From the NCBI GenBank assembly GCA_030655135.1, contig JAURWC010000009.1:310001-374000 (forward strand): a stretch of DNA of 64,000 bases. The letters run 5' to 3'. Below the pieces are notes generated by a model. The model was not told the DNA's origin. It did no database searches and saw only the letters and a list, made by a program, of their open reading frames with translations. Source of the stretch: Hyphomicrobiaceae bacterium (GTDB lineage Bacteria; Pseudomonadota; Alphaproteobacteria; Rhizobiales; Hyphomicrobiaceae). Position numbers and translations under genes: made by a program. Positions within the stretch are counted from its first letter, which is position 1, and each line of letters starts with the position of its first letter. Positions 53,802 through 62,465 of the stretch are shown in pieces.

Positions 53802-56684
53802 TCAACCAAATGCGCCGAAGTGGTGCGTGATGCCCGTGCCGATTTCGCGGATGAACTCGTACGACTGCTCCATCGGCTCCAGGATCTCGGTCTCGATACG
53901 CCCGTAATCGTCGATGCCCTGCGGCCGATACGAGGCCTTCTCGTCGTACTTCGCCGAAGCGTCGTTCGCCGTCATGTGCCGCTTCGGAAACGCCATGCGC
54001 ATCACCGAAATCACTTCGGGCACTTCGAGCCCGAGCGCCCAGTTGAACATCTGGTCGTGCGAGAGATCGTTGCGCGTCGAGAACCGCGGCAACTGCGCCG
54101 CAAGAATGAACACGCGCATGATCAGCGCTAGGCGGATCGCCTGCAGCAAGTCGAGCTCCAGACGGAAATCGTCCGGGATCTTGCCGCCTTCCAGGCCGAT
54201 GTCTTCCAGGATCGAGTGCAGGTCGATTGCATCGAGGCGCAGATGATGCGCCAATCCGCTGATCGCATCGGCCCGCGTATCGTCGAGCAAATGCGTCGAG
54301 AGCGTCCGGAACGCGGCCGCCAGATGCGGCTCACGGGCCCAGGCCGCGCGTTGCGCCCAGAAACCCGGGTCGAACACGATAGCATTTGCGCCAACGGCGT
54401 TGAGGCTGGATAGCGTCTTGCCGCGCGCGATCATCTCGATCAACGGCCGCAGGCGTGGCGACTTGCGGGCCACCTCCACGAAGCGATCGCGCTCGGAACC
54501 CACGGCCGCGCCGAGACCGGCCACGACGTTGGCGACATAGCCAAACTGCTGCAGGATCGCGTTGTTGGGAATGGCACGCATGCGCGCCGGATCACCGCGA
54601 TCGGCCACCGCGCCCGTATCGCTTTGCCGCTTCACCGCGCGCGAGCCCGTCCTGAACAGCAGGTTTGGCCCGAACGCGCCCAGCAGCGCGCGGTAGCCCG
54701 GATGCGCAAACAGGTTCTGCTGGTAGGACCGAAGCCGCAACAGGAAGTCCAGGCTGAGGTTTGTGTCGTCATAGAACGGATCGTGGACGTCGAGTTCCGG
54801 ATCTTCGCCGTCGAGCACGATCGTCGCAAGGCCACGGGCCGATAGCTGCTTGTTGGCAAACCACAGGTAACCGTCGCCACCCTGGAAGCTCGTCTCGTGC
54901 TTGATCGGCAAACCGCGCTTGGCAAAACGCCGGCGCGACTCGTCGGAGAACACGTAACGCAAGCGGCGCTTCAGTGAGCCCGGATGCGTACCGCGTCCCA
55001 TCGACTCGCCGAACGTGGAGAAGATCAGCGTCTCGACACCCGGCATGTTCGCCTTGGCCACCGCCTCCGCGAGGCCCTGATGCAGGCGCTCGATCGACAG
55101 CGTCGCCGCGATCTGGCCGATGAACCGGCCCGCGTCCGAAAAGCCGGTCTGGATGCACAGGCGGCCGCGGCCCTTTACGTAGTCGCGATAAGCCTTCTCT
55201 TCCAGCAGGCGTTCCATCATGCGCACGCCGGTCTCCAGGCCCAGCGGCGTCTCGAACAGCGGCGAGATGTCGACGATCTCGGATACACCGAACAGCTTGG
55301 CGAAGAACACTGCGATCAGGATCGTCGCCGGGCTCTCGCATTCCGCGATCAGGAAGCGGATCGGCGTCTCGCGGTCGATGTGCTTCTGGATCTGCGCGAT
55401 CATCGCGAACTGGCGAATGGCCGTTGCCGTCTCCAGGTCGAGCGTCTCGAAATTGACGTCCTGCGGCTTGGCATCGCGGATCATTTCCACGATGCGCGCC
55501 AACGCCTGGCGTTCGCCGAGATCACGCGTCCAAGGCTCGTGCACGAATGCGCGGAACGCGTTGTTCATCTGCACGGCGTTGATGCGCACGTGGATGTGCG
55601 AGTTACCCAGGCCCGTAGCAATCGTGAGGCCTGACAGCGCCGCCACCGACCGCTTCATCTGCGGCTGCTCGATGACGTCGATCAACTGATCCAGCAGCGA
55701 GACGATTGGTTCCGTCGTGGTGATGTTGTAGCCGTCAGACCGCGTAATGATGTTGGCAGCCTTGGCCAGCGTCCCGCCGGCGCCCTTGGCCGCCGCGTTC
55801 TCTTCCAGGCCCTTGATTTGCTCGTCGGTCGCGGCAATCGCGAGATCGAGCTTGCCGGTCACCTGGCGGCCCAGCCGCTGGATTTCGCCGCCGTCACCCA
55901 GCTTATGTTTGAGCACCAGGAAGCGCTCCCGCACGTCATTGAGCGCCGCTCGCTTTTCCTTGATGCGCGTCAGGAACGAATAGTCCCATTGAATGTCCGT
56001 GCGCCCGTCGAGGTCGTAGCCGACCCAGGACGCGATCGACATCAATTTTGGTTTCAGCTTGTAGGCGCGCTCGCCGAAGCCCGCAGCCGCCACCGAGAAA
56101 AACGTGTTGAGCAGGTCAACATACGCATCGCGCAGGTTGTTGATCGAATCCTGTGCGCGCTGATGCTCGTAGTCGAGCGTGATCCCGTCATCAGGCCGGT
56201 GCGGAACGCCGATCTTGGTGTCGGCGTTGGCGTCACCCGTCGCGATCTCGATGACGCGCTTCGACAAGGCGTCCGATAAACCGAATGTCGGATGCGCCGT
56301 GAACACGATGCCCGTGCGTGCACGCGTCCAGCGCTTTTCGAAGGCGGCGAACGCCGCGTCCGAGCTGGCATCGTTGCCGACGCTCTTGGCGATCGCCTCA
56401 GAGAATTCTTTCAGCGTCGTCTGGTGATCGACGAAGCCGATGCGCTCCCGCAGGGTCTTGGCGCGATGCACGCAAGCGCGGTCCATCAGGCGGCCGGCCA
56501 GCTGCTTCAATTCGTCGAATGTGATCTGTTCCGATTCAAGCTTGCGCGACAGCTCGAAGGCCACGCGAATGATCGGATTGAGGCCCGGTTGATCCGGGAT
56601 CTTCTTGCGCAATTCGCGCAGCTCATCCCGCAGGATGATTTCATCGAATGGCTCGTGCACGACACGCGGCTTAACTTGTTCCAC
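53802..56684 (-). CDS. ppc: Phosphoenolpyruvate carboxylase, divergent serine-cycle type
   Basis: 960 residues. VFTAHPTFG keeps the catalytic His loop; TGFSDAGRFIG and RAIP keep two further active-site segments. The glycine loop FHGRGGxxGRGG is instead STFGESMGRGTHP: the second Arg is kept, but the His and first Arg are gone. The C-terminus GTGITHHFGAFG lacks the almost invariant QNTG end. It carboxylates PEP to oxaloacetate. Its position behind mtkAB makes the serine-cycle role near certain. 266 bp separate it from mtkB, with a hairpin between. Confidence 0.9.
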   Translation of the reverse strand: MEQVKPRVVHEPFDEIILRDELRELRKKIPDQPGLNPIIRVAFELSRKLESEQITFDELKQLAGRLMDRACVHRAKTLRERIGFVDHQTTLKEFSEAIAKSVGNDASSDAAFAAFEKRWTRARTGIVFTAHPTFGLSDALSKRVIEIATGDANADTKIGVPHRPDDGITLDYEHQRAQDSINNLRDAYVDLLNTFFSVAAAGFGERAYKLKPKLMSIASWVGYDLDGRTDIQWDYSFLTRIKEKRAALNDVRERFLVLKHKLGDGGEIQRLGRQVTGKLDLAIAATDEQIKGLEENAAAKGAGGTLAKAANIITRSDGYNITTTEPIVSLLDQLIDVIEQPQMKRSVAALSGLTIATGLGNSHIHVRINAVQMNNAFRAFVHEPWTRDLGERQALARIVEMIRDAKPQDVNFETLDLETATAIRQFAMIAQIQKHIDRETPIRFLIAECESPATILIAVFFAKLFGVSEIVDISPLFETPLGLETGVRMMERLLEEKAYRDYVKGRGRLCIQTGFSDAGRFIGQIAATLSIERLHQGLAEAVAKANMPGVETLIFSTFGESMGRGTHPGSLKRRLRYVFSDESRRRFAKRGLPIKHETSFQGGDGYLWFANKQLSARGLATIVLDGEDPELDVHDPFYDDTNLSLDFLLRLRSYQQNLFAHPGYRALLGAFGPNLLFRTGSRAVKRQSDTGAVADRGDPARMRAIPNNAILQQFGYVANVVAGLGAAVGSERDRFVEVARKSPRLRPLIEMIARGKTLSSLNAVGANAIVFDPGFWAQRAAWAREPHLAAAFRTLSTHLLDDTRADAISGLAHHLRLDAIDLHSILEDIGLEGGKIPDDFRLELDLLQAIRLALIMRVFILAAQLPRFSTRNDLSHDQMFNWALGLEVPEVISVMRMAFPKRHMTANDASAKYDEKASYRPQGIDDYGRIETEILEPMEQSYEFIREIGTGITHHFGAFG

Positions 56685-56822
56685 GACGGTTCCTCCCTCC
56701 CGCGAACGGGGAATCGCGGCAACTCTTAACGAGTCCGATTCAAGTCGGACTTCTTGAAGCGCGCGCGGATTGCTAGAGCCTGATCAATTGCGATGCGTCT
56801 CTCAAACTCTAAGTCAAATAAC

Positions 56823-56877
56823 TTAGAGCGCGCTCGTTCTTTCGCTGCAAACTCGATCGAGAACGAACACGCTCTAA
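56823..56877. repeat. Palindromic repeat between mtkB and ppc
   Basis: An 18-bp arm starting TTAGAGCGCGCTCGTT pairs with AGAACGAACACGCTCTAA with two mismatches (both G-U compatible). The arms are 19 bp apart. It resembles dispersed palindromes of Hyphomicrobiales genomes. Confidence 0.6.
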
Positions 56878-56911
56878 GCCAGCGTAGACAATGTGTCTGC
56901 TCGGATAATGA

Positions 56912-56938
56912 CAGCCTCCGGATGAATTCCGGAGGCTG
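56912..56938 (-). terminator. Hairpin after mtkB
   Basis: CAGCCTCCGGA and TCCGGAGGCTG form a perfect 11-bp stem with a 5-nt loop, 12 nt after the mtkB stop. The T content after it is low, so it may attenuate or stabilise the mRNA rather than fully end transcription before ppc. Confidence 0.6.
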
Positions 56939-56950
56939 ATCCGGTTCCTA

Positions 56951-57847
56951 TCAAGCGGCCTTCTTATGGCCGATGACCTTGGCAATCGTTGAGCCCATTT
57001 CCGACGGCGTCGGAGCCATGGTCACGCCGCAGCCCTTCAGGATGTCCACCTTCTCCGCGGCCGACTCGCCGAACGCAGATACGATGGCGCCTGCATGACC
57101 CATGCGGCGCCCCTTGGGAGCCGAGAGACCGGCGATGTAAGCAACGACCGGCTTCTTCATGTGATCGCGAATGTACTCGCCGGCCTGCGCTTCCTGCGGG
57201 CCACCGATTTCGCCGATAAGCATCACGGCATCCGTATCCGGATCCTTCTCGAAGTGTTCGAGAACGTCCTTGAACGACGAACCGTTGATGGGGTCGCCGC
57301 CGATGCCGACCGAGGTCGAGACACCGATGCCGAGATCCTTCATCTGCTGGGCGGCTTCATAGCCAAGCGTGCCCGAGCGGCCGACGATGCCGACGCGGCC
57401 CGGCAGGTAGATGTGACCGGGCATGATGCCCAGCATCGCCTTGCCTGGGCTGATCGTACCGGCACAGTTCGGGCCGGTCAGGATCATCCGGCTCTCTTTC
57501 TTGTAACGGCGCATGTAGCGCTTCACGCGGATCATGTCCTGCGCCGGAATGCCGTCCGTGATGCACACGCAGTACTTGATGCCCGCATCTGCCGCTTCCA
57601 TGATCGCGTCAGCCGCAAATGGCGGCGGCACGAACACGATCGAGGCTTCTGCGCCCGTCTCGTCCACGGCGCCCTTGACGGTGTTGAACACCGGACGGCC
57701 GAGGTGAGTTGAGCCGCCCTTGCCGGGCGTAACACCGCCGATGACGTTGGTGCCGTAGTCGATCATTTCTTGCGCGTGGAACGTACCGATACGGCCAGTA
57801 AAGCCCTGGATGAGGATCGGCGTATTTTCGTTGATGAAGATTGCCAT
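56951..57847 (-). CDS. mtkB: Malate-CoA ligase (malate thiokinase) alpha subunit
   Basis: 298 residues, same size as succinyl-CoA synthetase alpha. ITPGKGGSTHLGRPVFNTVK is the CoA-binding domain, and the phosphohistidine is H251 in GHAGAIVSAFG. SucD-like sequence alone would not separate malate from succinate, but the neighbours mclA, ppc and sgaA identify the malate enzyme. With MtkA it makes malyl-CoA from malate, CoA and ATP. Its start is 14 nt after the mtkA stop. Confidence 0.9.
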   Translation of the reverse strand: MAIFINENTPILIQGFTGRIGTFHAQEMIDYGTNVIGGVTPGKGGSTHLGRPVFNTVKGAVDETGAEASIVFVPPPFAADAIMEAADAGIKYCVCITDGIPAQDMIRVKRYMRRYKKESRMILTGPNCAGTISPGKAMLGIMPGHIYLPGRVGIVGRSGTLGYEAAQQMKDLGIGVSTSVGIGGDPINGSSFKDVLEHFEKDPDTDAVMLIGEIGGPQEAQAGEYIRDHMKKPVVAYIAGLSAPKGRRMGHAGAIVSAFGESAAEKVDILKGCGVTMAPTPSEMGSTIAKVIGHKKAA

Positions 57848-57861
57848 TGTTATGTCCTCCC

Positions 57862-59043
57862 TTACGCAGCCGCTTTGGCGTGGTTCTTGGCGGCGTCGAC
57901 GGCCTTCTTGGCCGCTTCGCCCAGGGTGTCGGCGCTGATCAGAGTGAGCCCGCTCGAATTGATGATGCGGACGCCTTCTTCAACGTTCGTGCCGGCTAGA
58001 CGCACGACCACCGGAACCTTGATCTCAAGTTCCTTGATCGCGTCGACGACGCCCTTGGCAACCCAGTCGCAGCGGTTGATGCCTGCGAACACGTTGACCA
58101 GGATCGCCTTGACGTTCTTGTCCTTGAGCACGGCGCGGAACGACTTCGTCACGCGTTCGGGGCTTGCGCCACCGCCGATGTCGAGGAAGTTGGCGGGTTC
58201 GCCGCCGGCCAGCTTGATCATGTCGAGCGTGGCCATCGCCAGGCCAGCGCCGTTCACGATGCAACCGATGTCGCCATCAAGGCCGACGTAAGACAGGCCG
58301 CGATCGTTTGCGTAGGTCTCGCGCGGGTCTTCCTGGCTCTTGTCACGCAGCTCGGCAACGTGCGGGCGGCGGAACAGGGCGTTCTCGTCGAAGCTCATTT
58401 TCGCGTCGAGGCAGACGACGTTCTTCTGCTTCGTGATGACGAGCGGGTTGATTTCCACCATCGTCGCGTCGAGATCGCGGAAGGCGCGATAGCAACCGAG
58501 GATCGTGCGCTCGAACTTCGAGACGAGGTCCGGCTCGACGCCGAGGCCGAACGTCACTTCGCGGGCCTGGAAGGCCTGCATGCCGACAGCGGGGTCGACG
58601 ATGCAGCGAATGATGGTGTCAGGCTGGTTGTGCGAGATCTCTTCGATGTCCATGCCGCCGGCCGCCGAGGCGACAACGACGATACGCTCGCTGGCGCGGT
58701 CCATCACGAAGGAGAGATAGAACTCCTTATCGATTTCCGTGCCTTCTTCGATGTAAATGCGCGAGACGAGCTTGCCGGCAGGGCCGGTCTGCGTGGTCAC
58801 CAGACGGCGGCCCAGCATGTCCTCGGCAGCCTTCTCGATCTCGACGTCGGTCTTGCAGATCTTGACGCCGCCGGCCTTGCCGCGTGCGCCGGAGTGGATC
58901 TGTGCCTTGACGGCCCAGACCGAGCCACCGAGTTCGGTGGCGCGGTAGGCAGCCTGTTCGGGGCTGTAGGCCAGGCCGCCGCGCGGCACCGGCACACCGA
59001 ACTTGGAGAGCAGTTCTTTCGCTTGGTACTCGTGGATATCCAT
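57862..59043 (-). CDS. mtkA: Malate-CoA ligase (malate thiokinase) beta subunit
   Basis: 393 residues: an ATP-grasp N-terminal domain ([40 protein letters not shown]), then the ligand-binding region ([20 protein letters not shown]) and [20 protein letters not shown]. Similar in all parts to SucC; assigned to malate by its place in the serine-cycle operon. AAGGAGTTCCCCA precedes the ATG. 34 bp separate it from mclA. Confidence 0.9.
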   Translation of the reverse strand: MDIHEYQAKELLSKFGVPVPRGGLAYSPEQAAYRATELGGSVWAVKAQIHSGARGKAGGVKICKTDVEIEKAAEDMLGRRLVTTQTGPAGKLVSRIYIEEGTEIDKEFYLSFVMDRASERIVVVASAAGGMDIEEISHNQPDTIIRCIVDPAVGMQAFQAREVTFGLGVEPDLVSKFERTILGCYRAFRDLDATMVEINPLVITKQKNVVCLDAKMSFDENALFRRPHVAELRDKSQEDPRETYANDRGLSYVGLDGDIGCIVNGAGLAMATLDMIKLAGGEPANFLDIGGGASPERVTKSFRAVLKDKNVKAILVNVFAGINRCDWVAKGVVDAIKELEIKVPVVVRLAGTNVEEGVRIINSSGLTLISADTLGEAAKKAVDAAKNHAKAAA

Positions 59044-59077
59044 TGGGGAACTCCTTGGGGGTTTCCTGAAACGGCTC

Positions 59078-60034
59078 TTATTTCTTGCGTGCTGCGTCCA
59101 TCGCCTTGATGGAAGCGTTCGTCGCGATGAGGTTCTTCGCCATCTTTTCCGACGCTGCGTCGATCATCTTGCCGTCAAGTGATGCGGCGCCCTTGCCCTG
59201 TGCTTCGGCTTCCTTGAGCGCCACGAGAATGCGTTCTGCGCGGCTGACTTCGGCGTCCGTCGGCGAGAACACTGCGTTTGCCAGTTCGATCTGCGAAGGA
59301 TGGATTGCCCACTTGCCTTCGATGCCCAGTGCGGCAGCGCGCTTTGCACCGGCCGTGTAGCCATCCGGATCCGAGAAGTCGCCGAACGGGCCGTCGATGG
59401 GACGCAGGCCGTAGGCGCGGCAAGCAACCGTCATGCGCGACAGTGCGAAGTGCCACTGGTCGCCCGGATAGTCGGGGTTCAAGCCGCCGATGACGACGGT
59501 GCGGGCCTTGTTGAAGGCGGCATAGTCGGCAACGCCGAAGTGCATGGCTTCAAGACGGCTGTTGGCGGCCGCGATCGCTTCCACGTTGGCCATGCCCAGC
59601 GGCGTTTCGATCAGCGCTTCCGTGCCGACCTTGTGCTTGATGCCCTTGGCTTCTTCGATCTGGCTCATCATCGTTTCGACGGCATAGACGTCGGCCGGAA
59701 CGCCGACCTTCGGGATCAGGATCGTATCCAGCTTGTGGCCGGCCTGTTCCATGATGTCGACGACGTCGCGATACATGTAGTGCGTGTCGAGGCCGTTGAT
59801 GCGGACCGACATGGTCTTGCCGGCGCCCTTCCAGTCGATGTCGTTCAGCGCCTGGATGATGTTTTTGCGCGCCTGTTCTTTGTCGGGCGGTGCCACGGCG
59901 TCTTCGCAGTCAAGGAAGATATAGTCGGCAGCGCTGGTCAGCGCCTTATCGATCATCGTCGGGTTGGAGCCGGGAACAGCCAGCTCACTGCGCTGCAGAC
60001 GCTGCTTACGAAGCGGGTAAAGGGTAAAGCTCAT
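59078..60034 (-). CDS. mclA: Malyl-CoA lyase
   Basis: 318 residues of the HpcH/HpaI (CitE-like) aldolase group. [20 protein letters not shown] is the family's N-terminus, [20 protein letters not shown] carries the Mg-binding Asp/Glu, and [20 protein letters not shown] and [11 protein letters not shown] the substrate pocket. It splits malyl-CoA to acetyl-CoA and glyoxylate, the key cleavage of the serine cycle. A terminator-like hairpin lies in the 117-bp gap after sgaA. Confidence 0.95.
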   Translation of the reverse strand: MSFTLYPLRKQRLQRSELAVPGSNPTMIDKALTSAADYIFLDCEDAVAPPDKEQARKNIIQALNDIDWKGAGKTMSVRINGLDTHYMYRDVVDIMEQAGHKLDTILIPKVGVPADVYAVETMMSQIEEAKGIKHKVGTEALIETPLGMANVEAIAAANSRLEAMHFGVADYAAFNKARTVVIGGLNPDYPGDQWHFALSRMTVACRAYGLRPIDGPFGDFSDPDGYTAGAKRAAALGIEGKWAIHPSQIELANAVFSPTDAEVSRAERILVALKEAEAQGKGAASLDGKMIDAASEKMAKNLIATNASIKAMDAARKK

Positions 60035-60118
60035 TGAGACATTTCCTCATTTTATGCTTGTGATGCGATTGGCCGTTCGCCAGCGAAAGCTTCGCCGTGC
60101 GCCTGGCATGAGATGAAG

Positions 60119-60146
60119 AAGGCGGCGCCCGGATGAGCGCCGCCTT
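60119..60146 (-). terminator. Hairpin between sgaA and mclA
   Basis: AAGGCGGCGC and GCGCCGCCTT form a perfect 10-bp stem with an 8-nt loop, 5 nt beyond the sgaA stop. A moderately T-rich stretch (CTTCTTCATC) follows on the minus strand. It could partly stop transcription and so set the ratio of SgaA to the rest of the operon. Confidence 0.6.
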
Positions 60147-60151
60147 TGCAA

Positions 60152-61372
60152 TTAGGCAGCTTTGGCCTTGGGTGCGTCGACGCCCGTTGCCGAGCGCGTG
60201 GCCGTCTTGCGGAAGTATTCCGCAGCAGCGCCGGTGCCCGATCCGGCCTTGATGTTGACGCCGCTGTCGAGCAGCGCCATTTCGACGTTGAACAGAACGC
60301 CGCCGATCATGCCTTCATCGAGCGCACCGAGGTGGCCGATGCGGAACACCTTGCCGGCGACCTTGTTCAGGCCGGTTCCCAGCGAAGTATTGTAGCGGTA
60401 GTAGGCGGTCTTCAGCACGATATTGGCGTCGATGCCGTCCGGCGTCAGGATGGCCGACACGGTATCGGAATGCCACTTGGCTTCCTTGGCGCAGAGCTTG
60501 AGGCCCCAGGCGTCGACGGCAGCGCGAACGGCGGCACCCATGCGGTGGTGACGGGCGAACACGTTCTCGAGGCCTTCCGCGTTGATCAGGTCGAGCGAAG
60601 CGCGCAGGCCGCGCAGCAGCTGCGTTGCCGGCGTGTAGGGGAAGAAGCCGAGGTCGTTCGTCTTGATCATGTCTTCCCACGACAGGAAGCAACGGTTCAT
60701 GCGGCCGTTCGTGGATTTGTTGACCTCGAGCGCCTTTTGGCTGACGGCCAGGATACCCAGGCCCGTCGGCAGCATGAAGCCCTTCTGCGAACCGGAAACG
60801 CAACAGTCGACGCCCCACTCGCCCATGCGCATGTCGAGCGAGCCGACCGACGACACGCCATCGACGAACAGCAGCGCGGGATGCTTCGCGGCGTCAAGCG
60901 CCTTGCGCACGCCAGCGATGTCGCTGGTGACGCCCGTGGCGGTTTCGTTGTGCGTGGCGAAGACGGCCTTGATTTCGTGGTTCTTATCCTTGGCCAGGAT
61001 GTCGGCATACTTTTCGAGCGGCACGCCCGTGCCCCACTCTTCGTCGCACAGCTCGACCTTGAGGCCGAGACGTTCGGCCATGTCGACCCAGAGCAGCGAG
61101 AACTGACCAAAGCGGCTCATCAGAACCTTGTCGCCAACGGCCAGCGTGTTCGTGATGGCCGACTCCCAGGCGCCCGTGCCGGAAGACGGATAGATGAATA
61201 CGCGGCCGTCCTTCATCTTGAAGACCTTCTTCAGGTCTTCAAAGATCGGCAGCGTGAATTTCGGGAATTCCGGGCTGCGCATGTCTTCCATGGGAATGTT
61301 CATCGCCTGGCGCACGGGCTCAGGGATGTTGGTCGGACCAGGAATAAAAAGATGCGGCTGCACGATATTCAT
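60152..61372 (-). CDS. sgaA: Serine-glyoxylate aminotransferase
   Basis: 406 residues, a class V aminotransferase. PGPTNIPEPVRQAMNIPMED is the N-terminal substrate loop, LFVDGVSSVGSLDMRMGEWG binds PLP, and SGSQKGFMLPTGLG has the PLP lysine (about K197). It moves the amino group of serine to glyoxylate, giving hydroxypyruvate and glycine; this is the first step of the serine cycle. GGAGGAGCCGACCCC before the ATG is a strong site. First gene of the leftward cluster. Confidence 0.96.
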   Translation of the reverse strand: MNIVQPHLFIPGPTNIPEPVRQAMNIPMEDMRSPEFPKFTLPIFEDLKKVFKMKDGRVFIYPSSGTGAWESAITNTLAVGDKVLMSRFGQFSLLWVDMAERLGLKVELCDEEWGTGVPLEKYADILAKDKNHEIKAVFATHNETATGVTSDIAGVRKALDAAKHPALLFVDGVSSVGSLDMRMGEWGVDCCVSGSQKGFMLPTGLGILAVSQKALEVNKSTNGRMNRCFLSWEDMIKTNDLGFFPYTPATQLLRGLRASLDLINAEGLENVFARHHRMGAAVRAAVDAWGLKLCAKEAKWHSDTVSAILTPDGIDANIVLKTAYYRYNTSLGTGLNKVAGKVFRIGHLGALDEGMIGGVLFNVEMALLDSGVNIKAGSGTGAAAEYFRKTATRSATGVDAPKAKAA

Positions 61373-61689
61373 GGGGTCGGCTCCTCCGGTTCAAATGACG
61401 TCTTGTTGGTTTTGTATTTCGACTTTCGCACTATGCGGCGGTCATGTGAACCGTATCCGCACTATCTAGGCCGAGGTTTTTTCGCTGCGCCCGCGTGCAG
61501 AAAGATTTTTGAGTGACGCGGTAACGTAAATCTGCGAGGCGCAAAATCGATGAAATCCGCACCCGCCACAACACCCCGCAGGTCAGGCAGGACTCTCTCT
61601 TGGGTAGGAATTCGCCTACCCAAACCTGCGCATACTGACGCAGTTTGCTCTGAACGGCGTGCTGAATGAGATCTTAATACGGTCGCGCG
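61373..61689. promoter_or_regulatory. Regulatory gap upstream of the serine-cycle genes
   Basis: This 317-bp gap between luxR-type regulator and sgaA has no gene. It must hold the sgaA promoter. Its one clear signal is the perfect inverted repeat at 61600-61623, listed separately. T-rich patches at about 61410-61420 and 61480-61490 may belong to promoter or leader; I cannot place a -35/-10 pair with confidence. Confidence 0.5.
61600..61623. promoter_or_regulatory. Perfect 9-bp inverted repeat, possible operator
   Basis: TTGGGTAGG and CCTACCCAA are separated by AATTCG; total 24 bp, a typical operator shape. It lies 228 bp upstream of the sgaA start and 67 bp beyond the stop of the regulator gene. 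I did not notice another copy in the window. The binding protein is not known; the neighbouring LuxR-type regulator is the first candidate. Confidence 0.6.
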
Positions 61690-62352
61690 TCAGACCGACT
61701 TGGACATGTACAACGCCACCGCCATCGCGCGGTTGTTGACGCCGAGTTTGTCATACAGGTTCTTGAGGTGATACTTCACCGTGTTCCGCGAGATGCCGAT
61801 GCGCGCCGCAATCTGCAGGTTCGACCACCCGTTTGCCAAAGCACCCAGCAGCTCGCGCTCGCGCGCCGTCAGCATGTCGAGCGGATCCTGGTTCAGCGTT
61901 TCGATGTCGACGAACGGGAAGCACAGCCGCCCGCGGGACACCGCAGCGATCGTGTCGATCAACGCTTCGGGTTCGTCACTCTTGGAAATGAAGCCCCACG
62001 CCCCCGCACGTATGGCCGGCTTCAGCACGTCGCCTGCAGCCTCACCGGTGTAGATCACGATGCGCGTCAGCGCCTGCCGCCGCTTCACCGTCGCCAGCAC
62101 ATCTCCCCCGCTCATATCGGTGAGCGACCAGCCGATGACGCCGATGTCCACCGGGCGCCGCGCGATCGCATCGATGAAGTCCTTGCCGGTCGAAACGGTG
62201 CCCAGCACCTCGAACCGGCCATCGCGCGCGATGATCTCGGCCAGCCCGGATCGCATGATAGGGTTCTTGTCCGCAATCAGCACACGCGCCTTTTGGGCCT
62301 CGGCAGCAGCCGGGGCCTTCTCGCGCGTACCGGTCATCGAATAGTTGCTCAT
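61690..62352 (-). CDS. LuxR-type orphan regulator with a degenerate receiver domain
   Basis: 220 residues. A receiver-like domain (about 23-140) is followed by a LuxR/FixJ helix-turn-helix (LTARERELLGALANGWSNLQ to NTVKYHLKNLYDKLGVNN). In the receiver, the switch Thr (T102) and the Lys (K124) are kept. But the phosphoacceptor position is Gly74 (DIGVIGWSL instead of D-x-x-L-L-D-L), and the acidic pair is D28-K29. It therefore cannot be phosphorylated in the usual way. No histidine kinase is next to it. It lies directly upstream of the serine-cycle genes on the same strand, which makes them likely targets. Confidence 0.9.
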   Translation of the reverse strand: MSNYSMTGTREKAPAAAEAQKARVLIADKNPIMRSGLAEIIARDGRFEVLGTVSTGKDFIDAIARRPVDIGVIGWSLTDMSGGDVLATVKRRQALTRIVIYTGEAAGDVLKPAIRAGAWGFISKSDEPEALIDTIAAVSRGRLCFPFVDIETLNQDPLDMLTARERELLGALANGWSNLQIAARIGISRNTVKYHLKNLYDKLGVNNRAMAVALYMSKSV

Positions 62353-62465
62353 GCTTGCAGGGCCGAAATACCGATGGACCGCGCCGCGGTTACAAAGCGG
62401 ATCCTAAAGCCAAAAGACGATAGCAGAATGTAAGGCGGACGCAGCAGACTAATAGGCCGAAACAA

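Noticed and set aside
60146-61516. 456-codon open frame opposite sgaA
   Set aside because: Antisense of sgaA; no recognisable protein features.
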